DNA of 60,447 bases from contig JAHJNL010000056.1 of the NCBI GenBank assembly GCA_018820855.1, positions 1-60,447 of the forward strand, read 5' to 3'. The position numbers and the translations under genes are program-made. Positions 16,783-25,236 of the stretch are shown in pieces. Numbering within the stretch: the first letter of the stretch is position 1; each line of letters starts with the position of its first letter. The DNA is from Pseudomonadota bacterium (GTDB lineage: Bacteria; Desulfobacterota; Desulfobulbia; Desulfobulbales; Desulfocapsaceae). The notes under the pieces are model-generated. The model was not told where the DNA came from. It did no database searches and saw only the letters and a list, made by a program, of their open reading frames with translations.

Positions 16783-18303
16783 ATGTTGGCAATGATCCAT
16801 AGTGGCGCAGTGCAGGGTGTGGATGGTCTCTCAGTGATGGTCGAGGTGGACCTGGCCAGAGGTCTGCCGATGTTTACCACTGTCGGGCTGCCGGACGGAA
16901 GTGTGCGGGAGAGCAAGGAGCGGGTTAAGGCAGCAATCAAGAATTGCGGTTATGAATTTCCGGCAAAGCGAATAACCGTAAATTTGGCACCGGCCGACAT
17001 CAAGAAAGGAGGCGCGGGCTTCGATCTGCCCATTGCCCTTGGTATCCTCACTGCATCAGGACTCTTTGCACCTGAAAAACTTAAACAGTACTGTGTCCTT
17101 GGTGAACTCTCTTTAGATGGTGCTGTCCGTCCGGTTCCAGGGGTTTTGCCTGTCGCCCTTAATGCCAGGGAACAGGGATTAAAAGGCATTTTGGTACCAA
17201 CTGCTAACCGGCTAGAAGCTGCAGTTGTTGGCGGTATTGAAGTGATTGCAATTGATAGCCTTCACCAGGCCGTGGATTTTCTTGCAGGGAAAATCGAATG
17301 TTTTCCTACAGAACTTGATCAGAGTGATCTTCTGGTCTCAAATGCAATCTACAATGTGGATTTTCAGGAGGTAAAAGGCCAGGAACATGTGAAACGGGCC
17401 CTTGAGATCGCAGCCTCCGGCGGTCACAATGTTCTACTTAAAGGCCCGCCGGGATCAGGCAAGACCATGCTGGCTCGTAGACTTGGGACTATTCTGCCTG
17501 ATATGAGTTTTGAGGAGGCCCTGGAAACCACTAAAATCTACTCCATAGTCGGTAAACTCAATGCCGATACGCCCCTGATTGCCAGACGGCCTTTTCGTGC
17601 CCCGCATCATACCATTTCCGATGCGGGTCTCATCGGTGGTGGTCAGAACCCTCGACCCGGAGAGGTGTCACTGGCACATAATGGAGTCCTCTTTCTCGAT
17701 GAACTGCCAGAGTTTAAAAAACATGTTCTGGAGGTCTTACGCCAGCCCCTGGAGGCTGGAGATGTCTCCATCGCCAGGGCCAATCAGACACTGCAATTTC
17801 CTGCCCGTTTTGTCCTGGTTGTGGCGTCAAATCCATGTCCCTGTGGGTATTACGGTGACGTGAAGAGGGAATGTAACTGCACCCCCCAGCAGATTCAGCG
17901 CTATACCGCCAAGGTTTCCGGACCGCTTCTGGATCGCATTGATCTCCACCTTGAGGTTGGAGCCGTTCCTTTCAAAGAGATCAATGATGAGCGCCAGGGG
18001 GAGTCTTCTGCCAAGATCAAGCAAAGGGTGGATGCAACCAGAAAGGTGCAGGAAGTGCGATATGGTGAAAACAAGAGAATCTACTGTAATGCTCAGATGG
18101 GACCAGGGGAAATTGAGCACTATTGTAAACTGGACGATCAATGTATACGACTTCTTGAAAAGAGTGTTGAGAGGCTGGGCCTTTCCGCCCGCGGTTATCA
18201 CCGTATCTTGAAGATAGCCAGAACTATCGCTGACATGGACGGCCGTGAACGGCTGGAACTCTCTCATGTTGCGGAAGCGGTGCAATATCGGAGAAATGGG
18301 TGA
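16783..18303 (+). CDS. YifB/ComM-family Mg-chelatase-like AAA+ ATPase
   Basis: This 506-residue protein has the ComM architecture: an N-terminal Lon-like domain (MIHSGAVQGVDGLSVMVEVDL and RVKAAIKNCGYEFP), an AAA+ core with Walker A GPPGSGKT (221-228) and Walker B VLFLDELPEF, the zinc-like C-x-C region NPCPCGYYGD with CNCTP, and the C-terminal Mg-chelatase domain (RGYHRILKIARTIADM). ComM is a hexameric helicase promoting branch migration during natural transformation; the family is much wider than competent species, so competence is not implied. It overlaps the next small frame. Confidence 0.93.
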   Translation: MLAMIHSGAVQGVDGLSVMVEVDLARGLPMFTTVGLPDGSVRESKERVKAAIKNCGYEFPAKRITVNLAPADIKKGGAGFDLPIALGILTASGLFAPEKLKQYCVLGELSLDGAVRPVPGVLPVALNAREQGLKGILVPTANRLEAAVVGGIEVIAIDSLHQAVDFLAGKIECFPTELDQSDLLVSNAIYNVDFQEVKGQEHVKRALEIAASGGHNVLLKGPPGSGKTMLARRLGTILPDMSFEEALETTKIYSIVGKLNADTPLIARRPFRAPHHTISDAGLIGGGQNPRPGEVSLAHNGVLFLDELPEFKKHVLEVLRQPLEAGDVSIARANQTLQFPARFVLVVASNPCPCGYYGDVKRECNCTPQQIQRYTAKVSGPLLDRIDLHLEVGAVPFKEINDERQGESSAKIKQRVDATRKVQEVRYGENKRIYCNAQMGPGEIEHYCKLDDQCIRLLEKSVERLGLSARGYHRILKIARTIADMDGRERLELSHVAEAVQYRRNG

Positions 18304-18565
18304 TAAATTCACCAAAAATGTATTGCCCGTTGGTATCAGTCCTTTCAATTTGATTGATCCCGAATCGTTTAGGTACCTGAGGTTGAATCAAAAGTTCTTC
18401 CTCACCACTGTTGATCCAGAAAAATCTGTTAACATCATAAGTCGCCGATTTAATGTCGTTCATTGCATGTTTTTGAGCATCGGAGGACTTTTGGTCAATT
18501 CCGGCACCAGTCGTGTCGGACGTTGGCCGGAAAATTTGGGGGTTGTTGTCAGCACTGCAAAATAA
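18296..18565 (+). CDS. small hypothetical protein overlapping comM end
   Basis: An ATG at 18296 overlaps the comM stop by 8 bp and opens an 89-residue frame. I do not recognise it. Codon use looks coding-like, with a segment SFRYLRLNQKFFLTTVDPEK, and there are no membrane segments. It could be a genuine coupled gene or the truncated start of a longer one. The 287 bp that follow before the methyltransferase hold no clear gene. Confidence 0.35.
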   Translation: MGDKFTKNVLPVGISPFNLIDPESFRYLRLNQKFFLTTVDPEKSVNIISRRFNVVHCMFLSIGGLLVNSGTSRVGRWPENLGVVVSTAK

Positions 18566-18852
18566 ACGATCCTGATAAGCTGAAAATATCGTTTTTTTCG
18601 TGATAGAGGTCTGTGGTTATTTGCTTCCGAACCCTCGAAAAGTAAAAGGAATCACTGTGAGCAGCAAAACAATACAATATAGGCGGATCTGGTTGTATTT
18701 CTGGTTAACTCTTGTTAATTTCCCAAATTCAGATCGTTGTATTGCTTGACACAAGCATTTTGATCTGTTGCACCTGTTTGAAATTATACAAATAAAATAT
18801 CTCATGCACTTGTTGTAGGTATATAACAGTCAACTTCAATGGAGATGGACCA

Positions 18853-19464
18853 ATGGGACTGCGGACAAAGACCAAAGCATTTCTTCTGAAAGCCCTGACA
18901 AGCAAAGAGGTTCGTGAAGATTTTGCCCGATGGGAAAGTCTGTATGGCTCTTTTGATCAGGGAGAATATGAAAAATTCTTTTTCGGAGATCTCCCCAGTG
19001 AATCCTGTATGTACCATGGAGAGATCATTAAATGGGCAACGGATCTCCACCCTGAATGTATCCTTTTTGCCGGCGAGAATAAAGAGACCGCGAGTCGGTT
19101 GCAAAAGATCATTCATGCCGGAAAAGTGTTTACAACCGGATTGGTCGATACCGATTTTATGTGGGATTTTGAGAAGAATGCCCCTGTTGTGGAAGAGAAG
19201 TTCGATCTGGTTATCAGTCAGGCGATTTTAGAGCATCTTTTAAACCCATATAAGCATTTGGAAGATTTAAGTAATATCCTTCAGAAAAACGGACATCTCA
19301 TCGTGCATACTGTTATGCCGGGCTTTCTCTATCACCGTTATCCCATTGATGCAGTCAGATTTTTTCCAGACTGGTTTGAGGAGGTAGCGTTAAGAATGAA
19401 TCTGAAAGTGGTCAGAAAGAGGATCAGTGACACCCATATCTTTTATATGTATCAAAAAAGATAG
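18853..19464 (+). CDS. class I SAM-dependent methyltransferase
   Basis: This 203-residue protein keeps only the C-terminal part of the methyltransferase pattern clearly: FDLVISQAILEHLLNP (acidic/SAM-edge motif), then LVSNILQKNGHLIVHTVMP-like strand 5 and FLYHRYPIDAVRFFPDW. The last block is seen in methyltransferases of surface-glycan and sugar clusters. The glycine-rich motif I is weak (CILFAGENKETASRL). There is no signal peptide. GGAG is present upstream. The substrate is unknown. Confidence 0.75.
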   Translation: MGLRTKTKAFLLKALTSKEVREDFARWESLYGSFDQGEYEKFFFGDLPSESCMYHGEIIKWATDLHPECILFAGENKETASRLQKIIHAGKVFTTGLVDTDFMWDFEKNAPVVEEKFDLVISQAILEHLLNPYKHLEDLSNILQKNGHLIVHTVMPGFLYHRYPIDAVRFFPDWFEEVALRMNLKVVRKRISDTHIFYMYQKR

Positions 19465-19570
19465 GAAAATTCGGGAGGATCCATCTGTAACTCCACAACG
19501 TGAATTAGTTCTATTTATTTCCCAGTCCTCCATCAAAAAAAAGGCTGCTCGAATCAAGAACTGGAAATAA

Positions 19571-19606
19571 AAAAAAGAGTCCTCTCGCAATGCGGGGGGA
19601 CTCTTT
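19571..19606 (-). terminator. intrinsic terminator, minus strand
   Basis: AAAGAGTCC (19574-19582) pairs with GGACTCTTT (19598-19606). Read on the minus strand the stem is followed by a T-run (complement of the A-run at 19567-19576), so it would end transcripts of the secreted-protein gene at 19802. The plus-strand side lacks a good T-run. Confidence 0.65.
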
Positions 19607-19801
19607 AAAAGTGGCCAGTAGAAGATGTAACTTGAAGTTTCACTGTATTTCTATACAGGTTGTTTGTGTTGTTCTCAATTCTTGTAACATTATCAAAATA
19701 TTAAGGGGGATGAAAAAATATTTATTGAGAGTTTCCTCTCTGGGCAAATCTTGGCTAACGCTGATTTCCTGCTTTGACCTTGCAAAAATGTTTGAGGATA
19801 G

Positions 19802-20149
19802 CTATCTCAGCACAAACGTGACATTGTCCACTGTTATACTGGTAGCCATGGCCTTGATTATGCCGCTATCACAGAGAAATTCGTAGTAGTCAATGGAGAC
19901 GTAATCGCCATCTGCTAGACAGACATCTTTTTGGTTACACAGGTAGTTGAAACTTATACCATAAACATCAGTGGTGTTGCCTTCACTGTCGAGGACCGTG
20001 ACTACATTGGGCTGGTATGAGATTGAATCAATGGTTCCTTCCACAGTATAGGTGGTGTCTTTTCCACCTTTTGCGCTCACGTTCTGTACGGCGAAGAAAG
20101 TCATTGCAACTGCCAGGATTACAAATACTATCTTGATAGTACGTTTCAT
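19802..20149 (-). CDS. small secreted protein of unknown function
   Basis: This 115-residue protein has a clear Sec signal peptide (MKRTIKIVFVILAVAMTFFA, cleavage near VSA-KGG) and a mature part of about 90 residues that reads like a small beta-barrel (TYTVEGTIDSISYQPNVVTVLD), with two or three Cys in the segment NYLCNQKDVCLADG. GGAGG lies upstream of the ATG. It may be an OB-fold-like or DUF5666-like periplasmic protein. It stands alone, with its own terminator downstream. Confidence 0.75.
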   Translation of the reverse strand: MKRTIKIVFVILAVAMTFFAVQNVSAKGGKDTTYTVEGTIDSISYQPNVVTVLDSEGNTTDVYGISFNYLCNQKDVCLADGDYVSIDYYEFLCDSGIIKAMATSITVDNVTFVLR

Positions 20150-20287
20150 GATTATCCTCCATAGGTTGTAGCTTTTTTCTGTTTTTCTCCGGCCAGCTTA
20201 TGCCCATCCCTTCTTTCCTTGCCTCATAAAAATCAAACGTATAACTTAGCTAAAGGTTACAGCTTTTATATCTTTCCTTCAGTCAGA

Positions 20288-20322
20288 AATAGACCTCCTA
20301 TTCTTCGAATAGGAGGTCTATT
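20288..20322. repeat. perfect 16-bp inverted repeat
   Basis: Bases 20288-20303 pair exactly with 20307-20322 around a 3-nt loop (TTC). No T-run follows on either side. It lies 139 bp upstream of the secreted-protein start on the minus strand. Its length suggests a strong RNA hairpin or a protein-binding palindrome; no gene lies on either side for more than 100 bp. Confidence 0.7.
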
Positions 20323-20522
20323 ATGATTCAGTTAACTGGACGAATTCTCACGGAGCTTCTTCCCATTGCTGTAACGTAAGTTATAGACAAATGGATATTG
20401 GACCCTTATTTCTTTCTAGAGTTATGATTGAAAGTGCTGTTTGAGGAGGACTTGAAAAAAAATGAGGTATCCTGCTGCAACAAATCCGCCAAGATTAAAT
20501 TCCAACAAAAAGAGGAGACGTC

Positions 20523-20868
20523 ATGAGTAAGAATAAAATCATTTCATTTGTAATAACAATCACAAATGAATACGACCTGATACGATCAACAGCGTTCACG
20601 AGAGCCGCTTATACGCTGTAGTTATATTGCTGCTGATGTTTGGATTTTTCTCAGTCAAATCTTGATCAGTTCTGCAGCAGCTACTCAGAACTAACTCTGC
20701 TTGTGTATCAGAACGATGCTTTTCAGCACATGATTATGTGGATCATATGAGATTTCAGCGAGAGTTAGCGACTATTTTTCAATGGCCAATATTCATGCCC
20801 TGTATTGTATTATCGAAGCGGGTAAAAAATGACAGGCAAATCCCTATAACGGGGTATTAAAATTAGCG
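20523..20868 (+). pseudogene. possible decayed small secreted protein
   Basis: A good Shine-Dalgarno (AGAGGAG) precedes an ATG at 20523 that opens 32 codons (MSKNKIISFVITIT...). A second frame then carries a strongly hydrophobic segment (YAVVILLLMFGFFSVKS) at about 20608-20658, a TGA, and a further open stretch to about 20868. The pieces look like a signal peptide and mature part split by frameshift and stop. I do not recognise any family. The rest of 20323-21023 and 21162-21592 shows no convincing gene. Confidence 0.22.
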
Positions 20869-21023
20869 TAACGCCGAAGGGAATAACAGTGGGTTGTATC
20901 ACGATCTTACAACATATGGAAATCGTGGTTTGTCCCTCATTGTTACTATATTATTTTAAACCGTTAATGGCCATGCCGTGGTCGCTGACCATGTAGGGAT
21001 TTGCCGTTTTCACATCTAGCGTC

Positions 21024-21161
21024 CTAAAGAAAACTTCCGTCTGGATAACCGTCACCGGAATTCGGAGCCGCTCCATCCAGACCATAATCACCTCCCATTG
21101 CCACATTTAGGTTTGCGGCCATATAAAGAATAAGAAAGATCAACACGATCCATTTCCGCAT
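21024..21161 (-). CDS. 45-residue secreted peptide
   Basis: A minus-strand ATG at 21161 has GGAGG 7 nt upstream and opens 45 codons: basic start, hydrophobic core (WIVLIFLILYMAANLNVAM), then a Gly/Asp/Pro-rich tail (GGDYGLDGAAPNSGDGYPDG). The structure is that of a small exported peptide or lipoprotein-like remnant without the Cys. No family is recognised. It is isolated in a 1.4-kb region otherwise empty of genes. Confidence 0.5.
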   Translation of the reverse strand: MRKWIVLIFLILYMAANLNVAMGGDYGLDGAAPNSGDGYPDGSFL

Positions 21162-21592
21162 ATATTGCCTCCTTTTGGCAAAAAGTTATAATTGTCTTCC
21201 ATCTTAGGAAACGGTTGTTGAAGGAAATGGTTACACTGGCGAGGCAAAAAAGGAGGAGCCAAGTCTTTATTTATTTTATTCTGATTAACATTCCCTGCAT
21301 TGAGTAAGGTGTTAATAGCATCAGTCTCAACATATTTTTGCTAACTAAAACAAATTATTATCGTCACGATCAGAGCTGAGAAAAAACAGTGAAACAGTTT
21401 CTGGCTTTTCTTCCGGATTAAAAGAGCGACCTTGTGTTTAATGATTGGATTGATAAGATGCAATATGAGGGTTATCTCCTCTATTTTGTTTGTCGCTGAT
21501 ACAATTGTTAACATCCGTAAGCTTCACTTTTACGAGCCTGGTCTCCGATCAGGTCCGGACTCGTTCAGTAACTCTTATCAAGGAGAGGTGTT

Positions 21593-22183
21593 ATGAAAAA
21601 AAATACCATGGTTACCCTGATCATTTTTCTTCTGCCTTTTTTTTTGGCAGGCGTTTCAACTGCTGAAAGCGAACCTGATGTTGAGTTACTTCCTACAATC
21701 ACCCTTACTGTTCCGGAAAATAAAGCACATATCCAGTATCTGGGTCTTAAGGGGGAGCCGGGTACACCGTTTACCCTCGATGAAATTGATGCCGACATAC
21801 TGATGATTGAATTGTTCAGCATGTACTGCCCTTACTGCCAACAGGCCGCTCCGACTGTTAATGAACTCTATAAAAAAATGGAACAGAGCAAGCGGCCGGA
21901 CTTGAAAATTGTGCTCATCGGCATTGGTGCTAATAATACCAATCTTGAGGTTGATACCTTTCGCAAAGGTTTTGATATTCCCTTTCCTCTTTTTTCCGAT
22001 CCGGACATGTTGATATACAATGCTCTTGCCGGCGCAGGGACCCCAGGATTTATCGCATGCAAAAAAGATGGAGAAAACAATGTTATCTTCTTCAGAAAAT
22101 CAGGTGGATTTACTGATCACGCTGAGTTCTTTGAAACTCTGTTGAAGCGTGCCGGAGTGAAAGAGGACGACCATGTTCGCTAG
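21593..22183 (+). CDS. exported thioredoxin-fold protein (TlpA/ResA-like)
   Basis: This 196-residue protein has a Sec signal peptide (hydrophobic VTLIIFLLPFFLAGVS) and a thioredoxin fold with the redox motif CPYC (79-82) after LMIELFSMY. The cis-proline loop GAGTPGFIACK is present. It should act in the periplasm as a thiol reductase or oxidant. GGAGAGG lies upstream of the ATG. It overlaps the following peroxiredoxin gene by 11 bp, so the pair is probably one redox unit in which this protein reduces the peroxiredoxin. Confidence 0.88.
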   Translation: MKKNTMVTLIIFLLPFFLAGVSTAESEPDVELLPTITLTVPENKAHIQYLGLKGEPGTPFTLDEIDADILMIELFSMYCPYCQQAAPTVNELYKKMEQSKRPDLKIVLIGIGANNTNLEVDTFRKGFDIPFPLFSDPDMLIYNALAGAGTPGFIACKKDGENNVIFFRKSGGFTDHAEFFETLLKRAGVKEDDHVR

Positions 22184-22790
22184 CATTGCAGTCTCAGTGT
22201 CGGCCGTCCTGATCATCCTTATGCCTGCTGATATCATCCAGGCCGATGAGCTGAAAAATTTTCGAGAACTCATTTTTGTTCCAGAAACTCTCAAGCCAAT
22301 TGACAGCGAATTGAAGATTAAGGTCGGGGACGCGGCACCAGACTTTATCCTGCCTTCAATTCAGGGGGAACGGGTGAGCTTGAGCCAGTTTAAAGGCAGG
22401 AAAAATGTTGTACTCTCCTTTGTCCCTGCAGCCTGGACACCGGTTTGTTCCGATCAATGGCCCGGCTATGTTTTTGCCAGACAGCTGTTTGAGGTGCAGG
22501 ATGCCATCATTTTAGGCATAACGGTGGATAACATTCCAACGCTCTATGCGTGGACCAGGCAGATGGGAGATGTCTGGTTCCCGGTTCTTTCCGATTTCTG
22601 GCCTCACGGAGTTGTGGCTGACAGCTATGGTGTCCTTAGAAGCGACGGAACCACGGAGAGGGCGCTTATCATAATTGACAAAGAGGGCATTGTCCGCAAT
22701 ATAAAGGTCGAAGACATAAATGTCAGGCCACCTCTCGATTTCATCGTCACATCGCTGAGTCAGCTCAACAAGGAAAAAAAGAGGTTCTGA
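22173..22790 (+). CDS. exported AhpC/TSA-family peroxiredoxin
   Basis: This 205-residue protein has an N-terminal hydrophobic signal (SIAVSVSAVLIILMPADIIQA) and the AhpC/TSA domain starting KVGDAAPDFILPSIQGE. The peroxidatic motif P85-x3-T89-x2-C92 is complete in FVPAAWTPVCSDQW. No obvious resolving Cys is seen later, suggesting a 1-Cys type. Being exported, it would remove peroxides in the periplasm. The start lies within the end of the upstream thioredoxin gene, implying translational coupling. Confidence 0.88.
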   Translation: MFASIAVSVSAVLIILMPADIIQADELKNFRELIFVPETLKPIDSELKIKVGDAAPDFILPSIQGERVSLSQFKGRKNVVLSFVPAAWTPVCSDQWPGYVFARQLFEVQDAIILGITVDNIPTLYAWTRQMGDVWFPVLSDFWPHGVVADSYGVLRSDGTTERALIIIDKEGIVRNIKVEDINVRPPLDFIVTSLSQLNKEKKRF

Positions 22791-22822
22791 TTAAGGGCTA
22801 TCTTGTTTTTTGGATGGTGTTC

Positions 22823-23428
22823 TTATTTTGAGAGGAGGAGATGGAGGATAGGCGTGAGTCCATTGGTGTCTGCAGGTGTTGATATTTCACCTCCTTCACT
22901 GGGGGGGGGCGGAAACACATTTTCGGCAAAGTCGCCGATGTAATTACCAGGCGGGTTGTACTGGCACACCCAAACATTAGACATGTAGGGCCAGTCATTG
23001 CCACAGCCTGTTGCAAAGCCGCAGCCAATTTCTGTAGTTCCTTTCCAGACAACCTGGGTGAAGTGCCCGGTTTCAGAACTAAAACCCGGGTTGTTGTAAT
23101 CATAGAGCGGTTCTTCATCGTACCACATCCGGACGACTTTGCTCTCTCCCATATCATATGTTGCCCAGGCCAGGTTTTCACCATAAGCGGAGCCTGAATG
23201 AGCGGAAGGACAGGTGTCGGCATAGGCCTGGGCACTGGCAGCAACTGTTGCGGACCAGGCCAAGGGAGGCACACCGTGCAGTGTGCGGTAACTGTTATGG
23301 GCTTGCAGCCATCCCTGGATTTCTGTCAGAGAGGCAGCTGTGGCAGATGTTGACCAGAAAAGGACCAGTGTGACTCCCAGCAGGTTGAGCCTTTGTGAAG
23401 ATATGGTATGTTTTTTTTCTTGTTGCAT
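22823..23428 (-). CDS. secreted CAP-domain (SCP/PR1) protein
   Basis: From the ATG at 23428 the protein (201 residues) has a Sec signal (LNLLGVTLVLFWSTSATAA) and a CAP domain: LQAHNSYRTLHGVPPLAWS, the active-site-like AHSGSAYGENLAW, GHFTQVVWKGTTEIGCG and VWVCQYNPPGNYIG. His and Glu of the CAP cleft are present. The first in-frame TTG at 23554 is less likely. A run of nine G (22901-22909) encodes the Pro tract PPPP before the last ~25 residues. CAP proteins bind lipids or act as proteases; the role here is unknown. Confidence 0.87.
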   Translation of the reverse strand: MQQEKKHTISSQRLNLLGVTLVLFWSTSATAASLTEIQGWLQAHNSYRTLHGVPPLAWSATVAASAQAYADTCPSAHSGSAYGENLAWATYDMGESKVVRMWYDEEPLYDYNNPGFSSETGHFTQVVWKGTTEIGCGFATGCGNDWPYMSNVWVCQYNPPGNYIGDFAENVFPPPPSEGGEISTPADTNGLTPILHLLLSK

Positions 23429-23554
23429 GATGGCAAGGGGTGAGATTGACTCAGCTTTCAGTCTGATAGCACTGATAGAAAATAGACACAGCCAGAATGG
23501 ATTGACTCCTGCGTTCATGGCAAGAATAACTTCGGGAAAATATTTATAGGGCAA

Positions 23555-23867
23555 TTAGATCCTAGTCTGAGCAAAATTGTCAATTCCTTTTCCCTCAGCA
23601 TAATCAGAAAATATCACTATTCAGCGGCAAGTACCATTGTCATGATAAACAAGTGGTAAGAACTAAGCTCTTACCGAATATTATTTTCTATAAGAGTATC
23701 AGTATGTAGGCAACGTGAAAACAGGGTGATGTCTTGTTTTATTTGAGAAGTGGCATTTTTTGTGATTTTGGGGAATACCTTTTGAAATAACTTGATTTTT
23801 TGTTTGGCTTGCTGCTAGCATACGAGGGGAGAATAAAACTTAAATCTTAAAAAAAAGGGGAAGAGTA
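23555..23867. other. intergenic stretch, no gene seen
   Basis: This 313-bp AT-rich gap lies between the divergent CAP and omptin genes. One short inverted repeat (GGTAAGA 23655-23661 with TCTTACC 23669-23675) is visible. No reading frame of interest was found; promoters for both genes should lie here. Confidence 0.35.
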
Positions 23868-24869
23868 ATGAGCCAGTTAACGCTTTCTGCAGGTCTGGTC
23901 ATAGGCCTCACAACATTGGCGGCACTGCCTGTCAGTGCAGGCACCAACAGCATTAATGTTGAACCGGTGGAAGTCATCACCGGGGTGGCCAGAGCCCAGT
24001 TGATGATTGGTGTCGAATCCTGGTCAGGCGACAATACGTACCAGATAGGGAACCCGGTGCAATGGTTTGATGGCACAGTTGATCAAGGTTATTTTCCATT
24101 CAGTGAGCTTGCTTTTCCACTGGATATAGCCATGGCGACAGCACGGGCCAATGTGGAATTTTATGATACCTGGATGTTCATGGCCTCCGTAAAAAAGAAT
24201 ATCACGGATCCCAGTGATCAGATGATTGATAAGGACTGGATCACAGATTCAAACCCCAATCAACTTGACGTTTATTCCAATAGTAATATTACTGATTTTG
24301 ATGGATATGAGTTCGATTTCAGTTTGAAATACAAATTCCTACAAGGTGATAACTGGTCACTAAATGGTGGTGCTGGATATCTCTATCAGAACTGGCAGTA
24401 TGAGGCATCGGTTGTCAGGCAGTACTCACCATCCGGTATGGAAGGGTTTGACTATGTGGGTGATGGCAGTCCCGCAATTCGTTACACACTTGAGTATAAT
24501 ATTCCCTACTTACAGGTGGGTGGTAAGGTCAAGCTTGGCAAGCAGTTCAGTCTGCTCTCCAATATCAGTTATTCTCCCTGGGTGGATGCAGAAAATGTTG
24601 ATCAGCATATGCTCCGTTACAAGGTGAACAAAGGCAATCTGGATGGTTATTCATGGATGTTTAAGGTAGAGGGACAGTTTGACTTTACCGAGAACTGGTT
24701 TATGACCGCCTCATATGACTACAAGAAGATGAAAGTCGATGGTACTATGGCTGCAGAGTTTGCAAGTTTTTATGAGTATATCTATGGTGTTGTTCCAAAC
24801 CACACAGTATGGGAAGAGATAGAGTCAGAACAACATGCCTGGGCTGTCAATGTGGGATATCTCTTCTAA
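23868..24869 (+). CDS. omptin-like outer-membrane aspartyl protease
   Basis: This 333-residue beta-barrel protein has a signal peptide ending VSAG and then a barrel pattern that follows OmpT/Pla. The omptin catalytic pairs are both visible: Asp121 and Asp123 in DKDWITDSNPN (OmpT Asp83/Asp85 in a DQDW-SSNP context) and Asp245-x-His247 in AENVDQHM (OmpT Asp210/His212 in NDEH). Other omptin-like blocks are GYLYQNWQYEA, RYTLEYNIPYLQVGG and SYSPWVDAENVD. It ends in the aromatic residue of a barrel (GYLF). It is a candidate surface protease, rare outside gammaproteobacteria. A strong terminator follows. Confidence 0.8.
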   Translation: MSQLTLSAGLVIGLTTLAALPVSAGTNSINVEPVEVITGVARAQLMIGVESWSGDNTYQIGNPVQWFDGTVDQGYFPFSELAFPLDIAMATARANVEFYDTWMFMASVKKNITDPSDQMIDKDWITDSNPNQLDVYSNSNITDFDGYEFDFSLKYKFLQGDNWSLNGGAGYLYQNWQYEASVVRQYSPSGMEGFDYVGDGSPAIRYTLEYNIPYLQVGGKVKLGKQFSLLSNISYSPWVDAENVDQHMLRYKVNKGNLDGYSWMFKVEGQFDFTENWFMTASYDYKKMKVDGTMAAEFASFYEYIYGVVPNHTVWEEIESEQHAWAVNVGYLF

Positions 24870-25024
24870 TGCCATATAGGTATTTTTTGCTTATCCGTGA
24901 ATAGAAAATAAAATTCTGATAATAAGTATAAGGGTTATTGGTTAACTGTTGACTGTTGCTACCCCTTAAAAACTTACAGAAAAGGGTCCTTTCAAGCAGA
25001 TATTCCTGGATAGAGCTCTTTGTT

Positions 25025-25066
25025 AAAGGCGGAAGATGCTTGTTGCATCTTCCGCCTTTTTGTTTT
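25025..25066 (+). terminator. strong intrinsic terminator after the omptin gene
   Basis: A 15-bp stem (25025-25039 with 25045-25059, loop TTGTT) is followed by TTTTTGTTTTT. It lies 160 bp after the omptin stop. It also separates this plus-strand unit from the minus-strand cytochrome b gene. Confidence 0.88.
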
Positions 25067-25126
25067 TCCTGTAAGAGGGAATTTATCCTAAAAAATGGTT
25101 CCTTATTACGCTCCCCTTGTCTGTTT

Positions 25127-25169
25127 GAGCGATGTGGAAAGCCGCGCTTGCGGCTGAAATCGTTTCTAC
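25127..25169. repeat. degenerate REP-like element
   Basis: On the minus strand this reads TAGAAACGATTTCAGCCGC followed by its hairpin partner; AGCCGC (25140-25145) pairs with GCGGCT (25150-25155). It resembles the element at 59201-59245 (TAGGAGCGGATTTAGCCGC), so the two look like diverged copies of one REP-type repeat family. Confidence 0.5.
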
Positions 25170-25236
25170 AGATTGTCGTCGCCAGGTGCTTTTTTATTAG
25201 CAGTGACCAGGGGGGGAACCAAGCCCGCCATCTCAT

